Below, in pieces: positions 1 to 7,858 of a stretch of DNA of 62,211 nt. Source of the DNA: UBA668 sp038234785 (GTDB lineage: Bacteria > Actinomycetota > Acidimicrobiia > Acidimicrobiales > Ilumatobacteraceae); NCBI GenBank assembly GCA_038234785.1, contig JBBQTC010000012.1, forward strand, positions 1-62,211, read 5' to 3'. Below the pieces are notes generated by a model. The model saw nothing but the letters and a program-made list of their open reading frames with translations. It did not search any database and was not told the origin of the DNA. The translations under genes were made by a program, and so were the position numbers. Each line of letters starts with the position of its first letter. Positions within the stretch are counted from its first letter, which is position 1.

Positions 1-362
1 GTGAGACAGGCGGTGCGGTAGCCGTCGGCCTTGACGCGGTCGAGGAGCGCCACCATCTCCGGACGGATGTCGCCGCTCAACAGACCCAGGACGTCGCGGC
101 CCGGCACTCGATGCCCGAGCGCCGCGCTCTCTCGTGCGAACGCCTCGTCGAACTCGGCGGGGGAGAGCTCGCTGCGCTCGAGGCGCGCCCAGGCGTTCGC
201 GTGGTGATCCGTCGCGTTCACGGTGCGGATGAAGTCGGCCGGTAGTCCGCGCTCGCGCTCGTACCGGTTGAAGGCGTCGAAGGGACTCGAGAGGATGACG
301 CCCCCGAAGTCCCACAGCACCGCGAGGAAGGGTGGCGCCGGCGGGGTCGAGGGATTGGACAT
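1..362 (-). CDS. HAD-superfamily hydrolase, 3'-truncated by the window edge
   Basis: The first 120 residues read from an ATG at 362 and run off the left edge. The N-terminus carries a WDFGGV motif (D18 as the likely phosphoryl-accepting Asp), the HAD motif I variant seen in epoxide-hydrolase-N-terminal-type and related HAD-IA phosphatases, where the second Asp of DxD is replaced by Gly. The helical cap region follows (about 25-90). Substrate cannot be inferred. It is divergent from the NYN gene at 388 with only 25 bases between start codons. There is no Shine-Dalgarno sequence; a TACGAT hexamer lies 6 bases upstream of the ATG. The catalytic Lys and the acidic motif IV lie outside the window. 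Confidence 0.8.
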   Translation of the reverse strand, partial: MSNPSTPPAPPFLAVLWDFGGVILSSPFDAFNRYERERGLPADFIRTVNATDHHANAWARLERSELSPAEFDEAFARESAALGHRVPGRDVLGLLSGDIRPEMVALLDRVKADGYRTACL

Positions 363-368
363 CGCCGC

Positions 369-378
369 ATCGTAGGCT
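369..378. promoter_or_regulatory. interlocked divergent -10 hexamers (362-/388+)
   Basis: On the minus strand TACGAT (374-369) ends 6 bases before the ATG of the HAD gene. On the plus strand TAGGCT (373-378) ends 9 bases before the ATG of the NYN gene. The two hexamers share the same TA pair (373-374). Neither start has a Shine-Dalgarno sequence, so both mRNAs are probably leaderless or nearly so. Inference from spacing; no -35 element is clear. Confidence 0.5.
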
Positions 379-387
379 GAACCCGTT

Positions 388-1917
388 ATGCCACATCATG
401 TCGTCGTCGACGGGTCGAACCTCGCCACCGAGGGTCGCTCGCAGCCCAGCCTCAAGCAACTCAACGAGGCGGTGCTCGCCTACATGGCCGAACATCCCGA
501 TTCGTTGATCACGGTCGTCGTCGATGCGACGTTCGGTCACCGCATCGATTCGAAGGAGCAACCCGAGTTCGATCTCGCGGTCAACAACAACGAACTGGTC
601 GCTCCGCCGGCAGGAGCGATCGGCCGCGGCGACGCCTTCGTGCTCAGCATCGCCAACAAGGTCAACGCGACGATCCTCAGCAACGACAGCTTCCAGGAGT
701 TCCACGGACAGTACGACTGGCTGTTCGACGAAGGTCGCCTCGTGGGTGGCAAGCCCGTGCCGCACATCGGCTGGGTGTTCGTCAACCGCCTGCCGGTACG
801 CGGTCCGCTCAGCCGCAAGGTCACCGCCGAGGCCAAGCGAAAGACCGGCGGTCGTGGCAAGGCTGCGGAAGGCACGGTTCGGGTCGGCAGCGCAGAGGCG
901 AGCAAGCCGATGCCCGTACCCACGGCACCCCCGCCCGGCCCTGCCGGTCGCCGCGGCGCTCAGAAGCCCGTGGTCAAGGCCGCAGAAAAGGGCATCGAGA
1001 AGGCAACCTCCACCGCCCCCGAGCGCCACAAGGAGGCGGCGGCGACTCACTCGGCTCGCAGCGCGGTCAACGACCTCCTCTCGTTCCTCACCTTCGTCGA
1101 GCGGCATCCGGCGGGCACGAGCGTGAACGCCATCGTCGACCACTACTCGTCGCACGGTGCGTACGTGAAGGTCGGCGACGTGGTCGCCTACGTACCGCTG
1201 CGCCTCATGGCCGACCCGGCGCCGCGGAGTGCTCGAGAGTTCATGAAGGTCGGCGAAGCCATCACGCTGGTGGTCGACAGCTTCGTGCCGTCCAAGCGCA
1301 GCATCGATCTCGCGGTCCCCGGCCTGGGGACGGTGCCGGTCGTGGAGACCAAGCCCGTTGTCAAGGCACCGGCAAGAAGGGCGGCAAAGGCGGCAGCCTC
1401 GAACGTCGATCCCGAGTCGACGACTTCCACGGCCGCCACCACCACGACGGGCGCCAAGAAGGCAGCCGCCAAGAAGGCTGCCTCGAAGAAGGCTGCCCCG
1501 AAGAAGGCTGCCCCGAAGAAGGTCGCCAAGTCGGCGAGCGTCAAGTCGGCGAGCGTCAAGTCGGCGAACGTCAAGTCGGCGAACGTCAAGGCGGCGAGCG
1601 TCGGGTCCGAGGCGCCGGTTGCCGGGGCCGCTTCGGCCAAGAAGGCCGCAGCGAAGCAGGCACCGACCAGGCAGGTCGCGCCGAAGAAGACAACGGCCAG
1701 CCAGGCAACGACCCGGCAGGCGGCGCCGAAGAAGACAATGGCCGAGGCGCCGGCGCCGAAGAAGGCAGCGGCCGCTGCGGCTCTGGCGAAGCAGGCGGCG
1801 GTGAAGAAGGCTGCCGCGAAGAAGGCTGCGGCCGGAAAGGCCTCGAAGGGCGACGGAGTCGTCCCACCCACCGACGCGGCGACCCCCGCCCGGCGGCGTG
1901 GCCGCGCCTTGGCCTGA
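388..1917 (+). CDS. NYN-domain RNase with S1-like domain and histone-H1-like Lys/Ala tail
   Basis: A 509-residue, three-part protein. Residues 1-150 are a NYN/Zc3h12a-like nuclease domain: D8 and N11 in the first strand, D46, D82 in a GRGD loop and D100 in an SND motif form the expected acidic metal site. Residues about 223-315 resemble an S1-type OB fold (a GAYVKVGDVVAYVPL stretch). Residues about 330-509 are a low-complexity basic tail of AKKAA and KSASV-type repeats, like histone H1 or mycobacterial HBHA tails. The likely role is RNA cleavage or RNA/nucleoid binding in the cytoplasm; no substrate is indicated. exoIII begins 18 bases downstream. The nuclease assignment is good, the S1 call moderate, and the tail function is inferred. 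Confidence 0.8.
   Translation: MPHHVVVDGSNLATEGRSQPSLKQLNEAVLAYMAEHPDSLITVVVDATFGHRIDSKEQPEFDLAVNNNELVAPPAGAIGRGDAFVLSIANKVNATILSNDSFQEFHGQYDWLFDEGRLVGGKPVPHIGWVFVNRLPVRGPLSRKVTAEAKRKTGGRGKAAEGTVRVGSAEASKPMPVPTAPPPGPAGRRGAQKPVVKAAEKGIEKATSTAPERHKEAAATHSARSAVNDLLSFLTFVERHPAGTSVNAIVDHYSSHGAYVKVGDVVAYVPLRLMADPAPRSAREFMKVGEAITLVVDSFVPSKRSIDLAVPGLGTVPVVETKPVVKAPARRAAKAAASNVDPESTTSTAATTTTGAKKAAAKKAASKKAAPKKAAPKKVAKSASVKSASVKSANVKSANVKAASVGSEAPVAGAASAKKAAAKQAPTRQVAPKKTTASQATTRQAAPKKTMAEAPAPKKAAAAAALAKQAAVKKAAAKKAAAGKASKGDGVVPPTDAATPARRRGRALA
1528..1602 (+). repeat. five tandem 15-bp coding repeats (K-S-A-S/N-V)
   Basis: Five in-frame 15-bp units begin at 1528, 1543, 1558, 1573 and 1588 and encode KSASV, KSASV, KSANV, KSANV and KAASV in the basic tail of the NYN protein. 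They are nearly identical at the base level, so copy number is likely to vary between strains. Confidence 0.85.
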
Positions 1918-1922
1918 TTGGC

Positions 1923-1928
1923 TACGGT
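1923..1928 (+). promoter_or_regulatory. -10 hexamer TACGGT, leaderless exoIII start
   Basis: TACGGT ends 6 bases before the GTG at 1935, with no Shine-Dalgarno sequence between. This is the spacing expected when transcription starts at the first base of the start codon. Confidence 0.4.
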
Positions 1929-1934
1929 CAGTTC

Positions 1935-2702
1935 GTGCGCATCGCCACCTGGAACGTCAACTCGCTCAAGGCGCGTCTGCCTCGCGTGGAGGAGTGGCTG
2001 GCGGACATTCAACCCGACGTGCTGTGCATGCAGGAGACGAAGCTCGCCGACGACGCGTTCCCGGGGCTGACGTTCGCGGCGCTCGGTTACGAGAGCGCGC
2101 ACCACGGTCAGGGCCAGTGGAACGGGGTCGCGATCCTCTCCAAGGTGGGCCTGAGCGATGTGCAGCCGAACTTCGCGGTCGGTGAACCCGACCCCGAGGC
2201 CCGCATCATCTCGGCGACCTGCGGCGGCGTTCGAGTGACGAGTGTCTACGTGCCCAACGGCCGTTCGCTCGATCACGAGCACTACCAGTACAAGCTGCGC
2301 TGGATGGCGCAACTGCGCGAGCATGTCGCCGCGCAGAGCTCGCCGATGGACGCGGTCGTGGTCACCGGCGACTTCAACATCGCTCCCACCGACATCGACG
2401 TGTACGACCCCGCGAAGTTCGTGGGGGCGACCCATGTGAGCCCAGCCGAGCGCACGGCGCTGGCGGACCTGTGCGAGTGGGGGATGGTCGACCTGTTCCG
2501 TCAGCATCACCCGGAGCCCAAGCTCTACAGCTGGTGGGACTACCGCGCCGGCGACTTCCATCAGGGTCGCGGGTTGCGTATCGATCTGGTGCTCGGCACG
2601 GCGTCGGTGTCCGAGCGATGCAGGTTCAGTGTCGTCGACCGCAACGCCCGCAAGGGTCAGTCGCCGAGCGACCACGCGCCGGTCCTGGTGGACCTCGACT
2701 GA
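1935..2702 (+). CDS. xth: exodeoxyribonuclease III (AP endonuclease, Xth family)
   Basis: 255 residues, the normal length of ExoIII-type AP endonucleases, which cut the backbone 5' to abasic sites and remove 3' blocking groups in base-excision repair. The N-terminal WNVNSLKARL motif, catalytic QETK (E34), a GDFNIAP motif and the C-terminal SDHAPV motif (D246, H247) are all present, so all Mg2+/catalytic residues look intact. The GTG start at 1935 gives the canonical MRIATWNVNS N-terminus. The stop codon TGA shares its last base with the ATG of the thioesterase gene, indicating translational coupling. Confidence 0.95.
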   Translation: MRIATWNVNSLKARLPRVEEWLADIQPDVLCMQETKLADDAFPGLTFAALGYESAHHGQGQWNGVAILSKVGLSDVQPNFAVGEPDPEARIISATCGGVRVTSVYVPNGRSLDHEHYQYKLRWMAQLREHVAAQSSPMDAVVVTGDFNIAPTDIDVYDPAKFVGATHVSPAERTALADLCEWGMVDLFRQHHPEPKLYSWWDYRAGDFHQGRGLRIDLVLGTASVSERCRFSVVDRNARKGQSPSDHAPVLVDLD

Positions 2703-3367
2703 TGGTGACGGGGAGCTTCGACCAGGGCGCTCGACTCGCCGACGATGCAAGGAACGCACTGGCAGCGGCGTGCCGGCAGATCATCGACGAGTTGGCCTCG
2801 TCCACTGCAGATTCCGAGGAGTTCGGCCAGGCGCGTGACCTGATGCTGGAGGCGGTGACGATCCTCGCCGGGTCCACGCACGGCCGTCCCTACGAAGGTG
2901 CCGAGGCATCGCTGGCGGACTACCAGGAACACATGTTCATCGATCACAGCCCGCTGGTCGGACTGCTCAATCCACTGGCGCCTCCGATCACGATGTCGGC
3001 GGAGGGGACCGACGTCACCGGTCTCGTCACGTTCGGCGATGCCTACGAAGGACCGCCCGGATGTGTGCACGGGGGATTCATCGCTGCGTCCTTCGACGAG
3101 ATCCTCGGGTTCGCCCAGGGGCTGTCCGGAAGTCCAGGCATGACGGCGCGGCTGGTCGTGAACTATCGGTCGCCGACGCCTTTGCACCGACCGCTCTGTT
3201 TCCGCGGCGGTATCGATCACGTCGAGGGCCGCAAGATCTTCGTGCGCGGCGAACTGCGGGTCGTCGCGGACGACCGGCTGTGTGCGGAGGCCGAGGGATT
3301 GTTCATCTCGATGAACCCGGCGGTCTTCGACCGACTCATCCAGACCCGCGGCGACACGACCGGCTGA
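2702..3367 (+). CDS. PaaI-type hotdog thioesterase
   Basis: 221 residues. The C-terminal half (about 95-210) is a hotdog-fold thioesterase domain with the family signature GCVHGGFIAASFDE (H123), the loop lining the active site in PaaI/4-hydroxybenzoyl-CoA thioesterase-like proteins. The N-terminal about 70 residues are an alpha-helical extension without a recognised domain. It should hydrolyse an acyl-CoA thioester; the acyl group is unknown. The ATG at 2702 overlaps the exoIII stop codon. An in-frame extension back to 2471 was not used because it runs through exoIII. The gene ends abutting the stop of uvrD2 on the other strand. Confidence 0.85.
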   Translation: MVTGSFDQGARLADDARNALAAACRQIIDELASSTADSEEFGQARDLMLEAVTILAGSTHGRPYEGAEASLADYQEHMFIDHSPLVGLLNPLAPPITMSAEGTDVTGLVTFGDAYEGPPGCVHGGFIAASFDEILGFAQGLSGSPGMTARLVVNYRSPTPLHRPLCFRGGIDHVEGRKIFVRGELRVVADDRLCAEAEGLFISMNPAVFDRLIQTRGDTTG

Positions 3368-5218
3368 TCACGCGTCGGTGGGAAGTGGCCGCAGTCGTGC
3401 AGCAGCGGTCTCCGTGATTCCCAACCGCGCTGCGAGCTCCTGAGTGGTCCCGGGAGGGTGCTCGCGCAGCGAGCGCAGGATCCGGTCGTTGCAGACCGCC
3501 ACGTCGGGCTGGCCCGAGACGCGAGCGATGGCACTCCGCCACTCCCGGTAGGGAACCAGTGGATCGGTCGCCGTGCGGGGTCTCGCGGGCGGAGGAGCAG
3601 GAGCATCTGCCGACGCGGTGGTGACCACTGCGTCGAGCCATCGACTGGGTCGGCTCTCGCGTCCGCCTCGCTGTGAGCAGTGCGTGACGAGAAGATGCTC
3701 CGCGGCGCGGGTGAGTGCCACGTAGAACAGGCGAGCTTCCTCTGCGAGCTGTTCGGTCGAGCCGGCGGAACCGTGCGGAACCAGCCCGTCCTCGGCGCCC
3801 GCCACGACGACACCCCACCACTCGCGACCCTTGGCCGCATGGAAGGTGAGGAGTGCGACGGCATCGGCGGTGGGTCCGGGGTCGAGATCGTCGAACGGGC
3901 TGTGGAGATCGATCCATGCCCGAAAGCCGCCGTGTTCGCCAGAGGTGAGGAACCGGTCGGCCTCCTCGGCCACGCGGTGAGCGATGGGGTCGCCCTCGGC
4001 GAACATGGTGTCGACCCACGTGGCGAGTTGGTCGCGCGTGACGCAGCGCGTGGCATCTCGCATCGCCAGATCGAGCGGCGAGCGACCCGCCGTGCGCTCG
4101 GTGGCGATGCCGTACGTCGCGAACGCGCGTTGGATGGTGGTGATCTGATCGTTGGTACGGGCGAGCACCGCCAACTGCCGTCCGGAGTGGTGATGCATCA
4201 GGTCGCGGACGTGGCGGGCGATGGCGTCGGCCTCGGCGGCCTCGTCGGAGAACTCCGCAACGACGACGCCCGGGCCCCCGGGACGCTGACTCATGCTGTC
4301 GTCGCGCTGTCCGCTGGCCTGCAGCGCTGCCGCTGCGGCACGAACCACCTGCGGAGAACACCGGTAGTTCGACGTGAGCGAGATGACGGTGACGCCCGGA
4401 TACCGCGACTCGACCTCGGACAACGTCGTGTGATCGGCACCGTTCCATCCGTAGATCGCCTGGCGCGGGTCGCCGACCAGGCAGAGGTCCGGTCGGCCGT
4501 TGCGCCACGATTCGAGCACTGCATGCTGGAGTGGGTTGAGGTCTTGGGTCTCGTCGACGAAGAAGTGTCGGTACCGCCACCGGACACCCTCGGCCCACGC
4601 GTGGTCGCTGCGCATCGCATCGAGGGTGTGCGACAACAGGTCGTCGAAGTCGACCACACCGCGCCGCCGTTTGAGGGCGGTGTAGGCGTCGAGCAGGTCG
4701 GCGTACCGCGCCGCCGGCACTCCGCTGCGGCGCCGCTCGATCCGGCACGCGCCCTCGTAGCGGTGGGGTTCGATCATGCGTGCTCTGGCCCAGTCGATGT
4801 CGGCCATCGCCGCGAACGGTTCGACTCGCAGACCCAGTTGGTTGATGCTCTCCCGGATGAGCCGGAGACGGTCGTTGGCCACCTGCGGTGGTGCGTCGTG
4901 GTTGGCGACTGCTCGATCGCGCAGCAGCCGGAGCGCCACGCTGTGGAAGGTGCCCGCCTCGATCGGCTCGCGAAGATCGAACCGCCGGAGCCGCCGTTTC
5001 AGTTCGCTCGCTGCGTCGCGGCTGAACGTGAGCGCGAGGATGTGGCGAGGGAGTGCCGTCCCGCTGGTGACGCGATATGCGATCCGGCGAGTGAGGACCG
5101 TGGTCTTGCCGGAGCCCGCGGCCGCCACGACGGCGAGCGGTGCGGCAGCGGTGGTGACGGCCTCGGATTGGTCGGCGTCGAGCCCGTACAGGAGTTGGTC
5201 GGCGCTCACGTCGGTCAC
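3368..5218 (-). CDS. uvrD2: UvrD/PcrA-type superfamily I helicase with HRDC domain (UvrD2-like)
   Basis: 616 residues. Walker A AAAGSGKTT (GSGKTT at 35-40), the DETQD Walker B box, a QAIYGWNGAD motif and the late VALTRA motif define a UvrD/PcrA 3'-5' ATP-dependent DNA helicase for repair or replication. Residues about 545-610 look like an HRDC domain, the layout of actinobacterial UvrD2; the four-cysteine linker known in mycobacterial UvrD2 is not visible. At 616 residues it is shorter than typical PcrA (about 720). The start is GTG at 5218. The gene is convergent with the thioesterase gene; the two stop codons abut in a TGATCA palindrome at 3365-3370. Confidence 0.9.
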   Translation of the reverse strand: MTDVSADQLLYGLDADQSEAVTTAAAPLAVVAAAGSGKTTVLTRRIAYRVTSGTALPRHILALTFSRDAASELKRRLRRFDLREPIEAGTFHSVALRLLRDRAVANHDAPPQVANDRLRLIRESINQLGLRVEPFAAMADIDWARARMIEPHRYEGACRIERRRSGVPAARYADLLDAYTALKRRRGVVDFDDLLSHTLDAMRSDHAWAEGVRWRYRHFFVDETQDLNPLQHAVLESWRNGRPDLCLVGDPRQAIYGWNGADHTTLSEVESRYPGVTVISLTSNYRCSPQVVRAAAAALQASGQRDDSMSQRPGGPGVVVAEFSDEAAEADAIARHVRDLMHHHSGRQLAVLARTNDQITTIQRAFATYGIATERTAGRSPLDLAMRDATRCVTRDQLATWVDTMFAEGDPIAHRVAEEADRFLTSGEHGGFRAWIDLHSPFDDLDPGPTADAVALLTFHAAKGREWWGVVVAGAEDGLVPHGSAGSTEQLAEEARLFYVALTRAAEHLLVTHCSQRGGRESRPSRWLDAVVTTASADAPAPPPARPRTATDPLVPYREWRSAIARVSGQPDVAVCNDRILRSLREHPPGTTQELAARLGITETAAARLRPLPTDA

Positions 5219-5283
5219 GATAGAGGATGGGTGTGACGGCCCTCTTCGTTGGGACGGTTCACGGACGTGACATGGGGCGTTGC

Positions 5284-5289
5284 TACAGT
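5284..5289 (+). promoter_or_regulatory. -10 hexamer TACAGT, leaderless start
   Basis: TACAGT ends 6 bases before the ATG at 5296 and there is no Shine-Dalgarno sequence. This decides the start of the PH-domain gene against the upstream in-frame GTG/ATG codons. Confidence 0.45.
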
Positions 5290-5295
5290 CCGGGC

Positions 5296-5928
5296 ATGCC
5301 GTACCCCAAGAAGAACCTCAACGAGAACGAGACGATCGCACTCGACCTACATCCGCACTGGTGGTACTTCGCGGAGCCGGCGTGCACGCTGGCCGGTGCC
5401 ATCGTGCTCGGCATCGTGGTCGCCACCCGGCACACCTCGGGAACCCTGAAGGACACCCTCCACTGGTTGGTCATCGCCGCGCTGGTCCTCTCCGCGATCT
5501 GGTTGGTGTCGCGATATGTGAAGTGGCGCACGACGAACTTCGTCATCACGTCGCAGCGGCTGATCTTCCGTCAGGGATTCATCGCCAAGACCGGCATCGA
5601 GATCCCGCTGGAGCGGGTCAACAACGTGAACTTCAGTCAGAGCATCTTCGAGCGGATCCTGGGGGCGGGCGACCTGCTCATCGAATCCGGCGGTGAGGAC
5701 GGCCAGCAGCGGTTCACCGACATCCGTCATCCCGACAAGGTGCAGAACCTCATCCACGAGCAGATGGAGCACGTGGCTCGTCGCCGCGGGGGCTATGCGT
5801 CCGCTGCATCCGCTGCGCTGGCCGCACCGAACGTCGCCGAGCAACTCGAGCGGCTGGAAGGTCTCATGCAGCGCGGCACGATCACGCCCGAGGAATTCGA
5901 ACTGCAGAAGCGCAAGCTGCTCGGCTGA
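5296..5928 (+). CDS. PH-domain (DUF304/YdbS-like) membrane protein with C-terminal SHOCT motif
   Basis: 210 residues. Two transmembrane segments (about 23-45 and 57-77) precede a bacterial PH domain of the DUF304/YdbS type (about 82-165, with NFVITSQRLIFRQG and IPLERVNNV). The last 30 residues (EQLERL...ITPEEFELQKRKLL) are a SHOCT oligomerisation motif. Family members are uncharacterised membrane-associated proteins; no enzymatic residues are seen. The start at 5296 was chosen because of the -10 hexamer 6 bases upstream. The gene converges with the SMP-30 gene, whose stop lies 16 bases past this one. Confidence 0.85.
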   Translation: MPYPKKNLNENETIALDLHPHWWYFAEPACTLAGAIVLGIVVATRHTSGTLKDTLHWLVIAALVLSAIWLVSRYVKWRTTNFVITSQRLIFRQGFIAKTGIEIPLERVNNVNFSQSIFERILGAGDLLIESGGEDGQQRFTDIRHPDKVQNLIHEQMEHVARRRGGYASAASAALAAPNVAEQLERLEGLMQRGTITPEEFELQKRKLLG

Positions 5929-5939
5929 TCGGTTCCTCC

Positions 5940-5952
5940 GGCCGTCACGGCC
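5940..5952. terminator. possible short bidirectional terminator hairpin
   Basis: A perfect GGCCG-TCA-CGGCC hairpin lies between the convergent PH-domain and SMP-30 genes and includes the SMP-30 stop codon. The stem is only 5 bp and there is no T-tract, so support is weak. Confidence 0.3.
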
Positions 5953-6814
5953 TGCCGGCGTGGGGAACCGTCACCTCTGACACCTCGATGCGTCCGGTAC
6001 GTCGTTGGCTCGCGACGGTGGCCAGTGATGCCTCGGCGGTCACCATGAACAGCGTCGTGCCGTTGGTGCCGCCCAGCATGCAGGCGTAACAGGGCTGGCT
6101 CGTGGCGATCTCGTCGAGCACTTCACCGCCTTCACGGACCCGAATGCATCGAGCGCGGCTGGCGTCGGCCAGCCACACGGCGCCGTCGGCGTCGAGGCAG
6201 ATCCCGTCCGGCACGGAGTCTCCGAGGTCGGCCCACACCCGTTGGTTGGTAAAGCTGCCGTCGATCCCGATGTCGAAGGCCGTCAGCCGACGCCCGAGCG
6301 TCTCGGCGACGATCATCGTCTCGCCGTCAGGTGTGATGGCCATGCCGTTGGGAAACATCAGTCCCGACGCGGCGGTGTGCACGGTGCCGTGCGGGTCGAC
6401 GCGAGCGATCGCCGCGCCCTCGTAGCGGGCGAGCGCACCGGTGAAGTCGCCGCCCGTGATGGCCGCGTCGAGATCGAAGCCGAAGTTGCCGACGTAGGCG
6501 CGGCCGAGCGCGTCGACGACCATGTCGTTGCAATGGAACGTGGCGATGTGGGAGAGGTCGCCGTGAACGACCAACGCGTCGTACTCCATTCGCAGCACCG
6601 CACGTTGATGCATCGACACGATGAGCAGCCGTCCATCCGGAAGCCAGCCGAGTCCGCTCGGCTGGTCCTCGAGCACCACCATGGTCTCGACGTTGCCGTC
6701 GGCATCGACCGTCTTGACCGCGTGATCGTAGAAGTCACTGAACCACAGCTTGCCCTGATGCCATCGCGGGCCTTCACCGAAGTACAGCCCGTCAGCCAGA
6801 ATGTCAGTCGCCAT
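5945..6814 (-). CDS. SMP-30/gluconolactonase family protein
   Basis: 289 residues, the normal length of the six-bladed SMP-30/gluconolactonase beta-propeller, a divalent-metal lactonase fold. Metal ligands are recognisable: the Glu of FGEGPRW near the N-terminus, the Asn of FPNGMAITPDG, and the Asp of PDGICLDADG. The likely reaction is hydrolysis of a sugar lactone or similar ester; the substrate is not determined. A strong Shine-Dalgarno (GGAAGGA) lies upstream of the ATG at 6814. It is downstream of galK on the same strand with a 48-base gap, so co-transcription with a sugar-catabolic unit is possible. Confidence 0.85.
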   Translation of the reverse strand: MATDILADGLYFGEGPRWHQGKLWFSDFYDHAVKTVDADGNVETMVVLEDQPSGLGWLPDGRLLIVSMHQRAVLRMEYDALVVHGDLSHIATFHCNDMVVDALGRAYVGNFGFDLDAAITGGDFTGALARYEGAAIARVDPHGTVHTAASGLMFPNGMAITPDGETMIVAETLGRRLTAFDIGIDGSFTNQRVWADLGDSVPDGICLDADGAVWLADASRARCIRVREGGEVLDEIATSQPCYACMLGGTNGTTLFMVTAEASLATVASQRRTGRIEVSEVTVPHAGRP

Positions 6815-6862
6815 CGTCGGTCCTTCCGTTGCGAATTGTTCGTTGCCGTGTGCTGATCCGGG

Positions 6863-7858
6863 TCATCCGGCCACCACCCGTGCGCCGTCGACGGCCTGTA
6901 CCACCCAGCCCTGCATGAGCGCCCCGGGCTCGGTGAGTGCGACGACACATCCGCCGAATCCGCCGCCGGTCATCCGCGCCCCGTACACGCCGCGGCGCTC
7001 ACAGATCTGCTGCACCGCCTCGTCCATGGCGGGGGTGGAGGTGGCGTACAGCATTCGCAGGCTCTCGTGGCTCTCCACCATCAGCCGCCCGGCACCGGCG
7101 AGATCATCGGCGCGGACTGCCTCGGCGAAGTCGCGAACCCGTTGGTTCTCGCCCGTGACGTGCATCGCCCGCATGCGGATCGTCGTGTCCTCGATGGTGC
7201 GCGCCTGGTCGATCGTCGCGCCGCGCAACGGTCCGATGAGGGCCTCGGCCGCAGCACATTGGGCGACTCGCTCGGCGTACGGGCTGCCGACGAGGGTCCG
7301 ATGGGCGACGAAGACCACGACGACCTCCACCTCTGCCGGGAGTGGCACCGGGGTCACCGTGAAGTCGCCGCAGTCGATCATCGTCGCGTGCCCCCGGACT
7401 CCTGCGGCGATGGAGAGTTGGTCCATGATGCCGCTCGGCACGCCAGACGCCCGGTTCTCGGCCCGTTGGCAGAGCTGCGCGATCTGCAGGGGAGTGCCCT
7501 CGAACCCGAGCGCGAGCGCGACCGCGACCTCGAGGGCCGCGCTGCTGGAGAGACCGGCGCCGATCGGGATGTCGGTGCTGACCCTGCCATCGAAGCCGCG
7601 CGGCGCGGCCATCTCCGAGACGACGCCGGCCACGTACCTGCCCCAGGGCGGAGTGACGTCCTGCGGGCGGTCGATGCGGAGAGGAAGATCGACCGGCTCG
7701 GGCTCGTCGAAGGACGAGAGGCGGACACGGTCGCCGCCGGCGACACCCTTGATCTCGGTGTAACGATCGATCGCCATCGGCATCACGAGCCCGCCGGTGT
7801 AGTCGGTGTGATCGCCGATCAGGTTGACCCTGCCGGGTGCCAGGGCGTGGACGTTCAT
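6863..7858 (-). CDS. galK: galactokinase (GHMP kinase)
   Basis: 331 residues, shorter than E. coli GalK (382) but with all GHMP-kinase landmarks: an N-terminal GRVNLIGDHTDYTGG galactokinase signature, the phosphate-binding loop PIGAGLSSSAALEVA, and C-terminal GARMTGGGFGGC. It should phosphorylate galactose (or a close sugar) at C1 using ATP in the Leloir pathway. No galT or galE is in the window. The ATG at 7858 overlaps the stop of the upstream LLM oxidoreductase gene by four bases (ATGA), so the two are translationally coupled although no shared pathway is known. Confidence 0.9.
   Translation of the reverse strand: MNVHALAPGRVNLIGDHTDYTGGLVMPMAIDRYTEIKGVAGGDRVRLSSFDEPEPVDLPLRIDRPQDVTPPWGRYVAGVVSEMAAPRGFDGRVSTDIPIGAGLSSSAALEVAVALALGFEGTPLQIAQLCQRAENRASGVPSGIMDQLSIAAGVRGHATMIDCGDFTVTPVPLPAEVEVVVVFVAHRTLVGSPYAERVAQCAAAEALIGPLRGATIDQARTIEDTTIRMRAMHVTGENQRVRDFAEAVRADDLAGAGRLMVESHESLRMLYATSTPAMDEAVQQICERRGVYGARMTGGGFGGCVVALTEPGALMQGWVVQAVDGARVVAG

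Noticed and set aside
2471..2701. A longer N-terminus for the thioesterase
   Set aside because: The extra frame runs through exoIII coding sequence, and the ATG at 2702 overlapping the exoIII stop is a normal coupled start.
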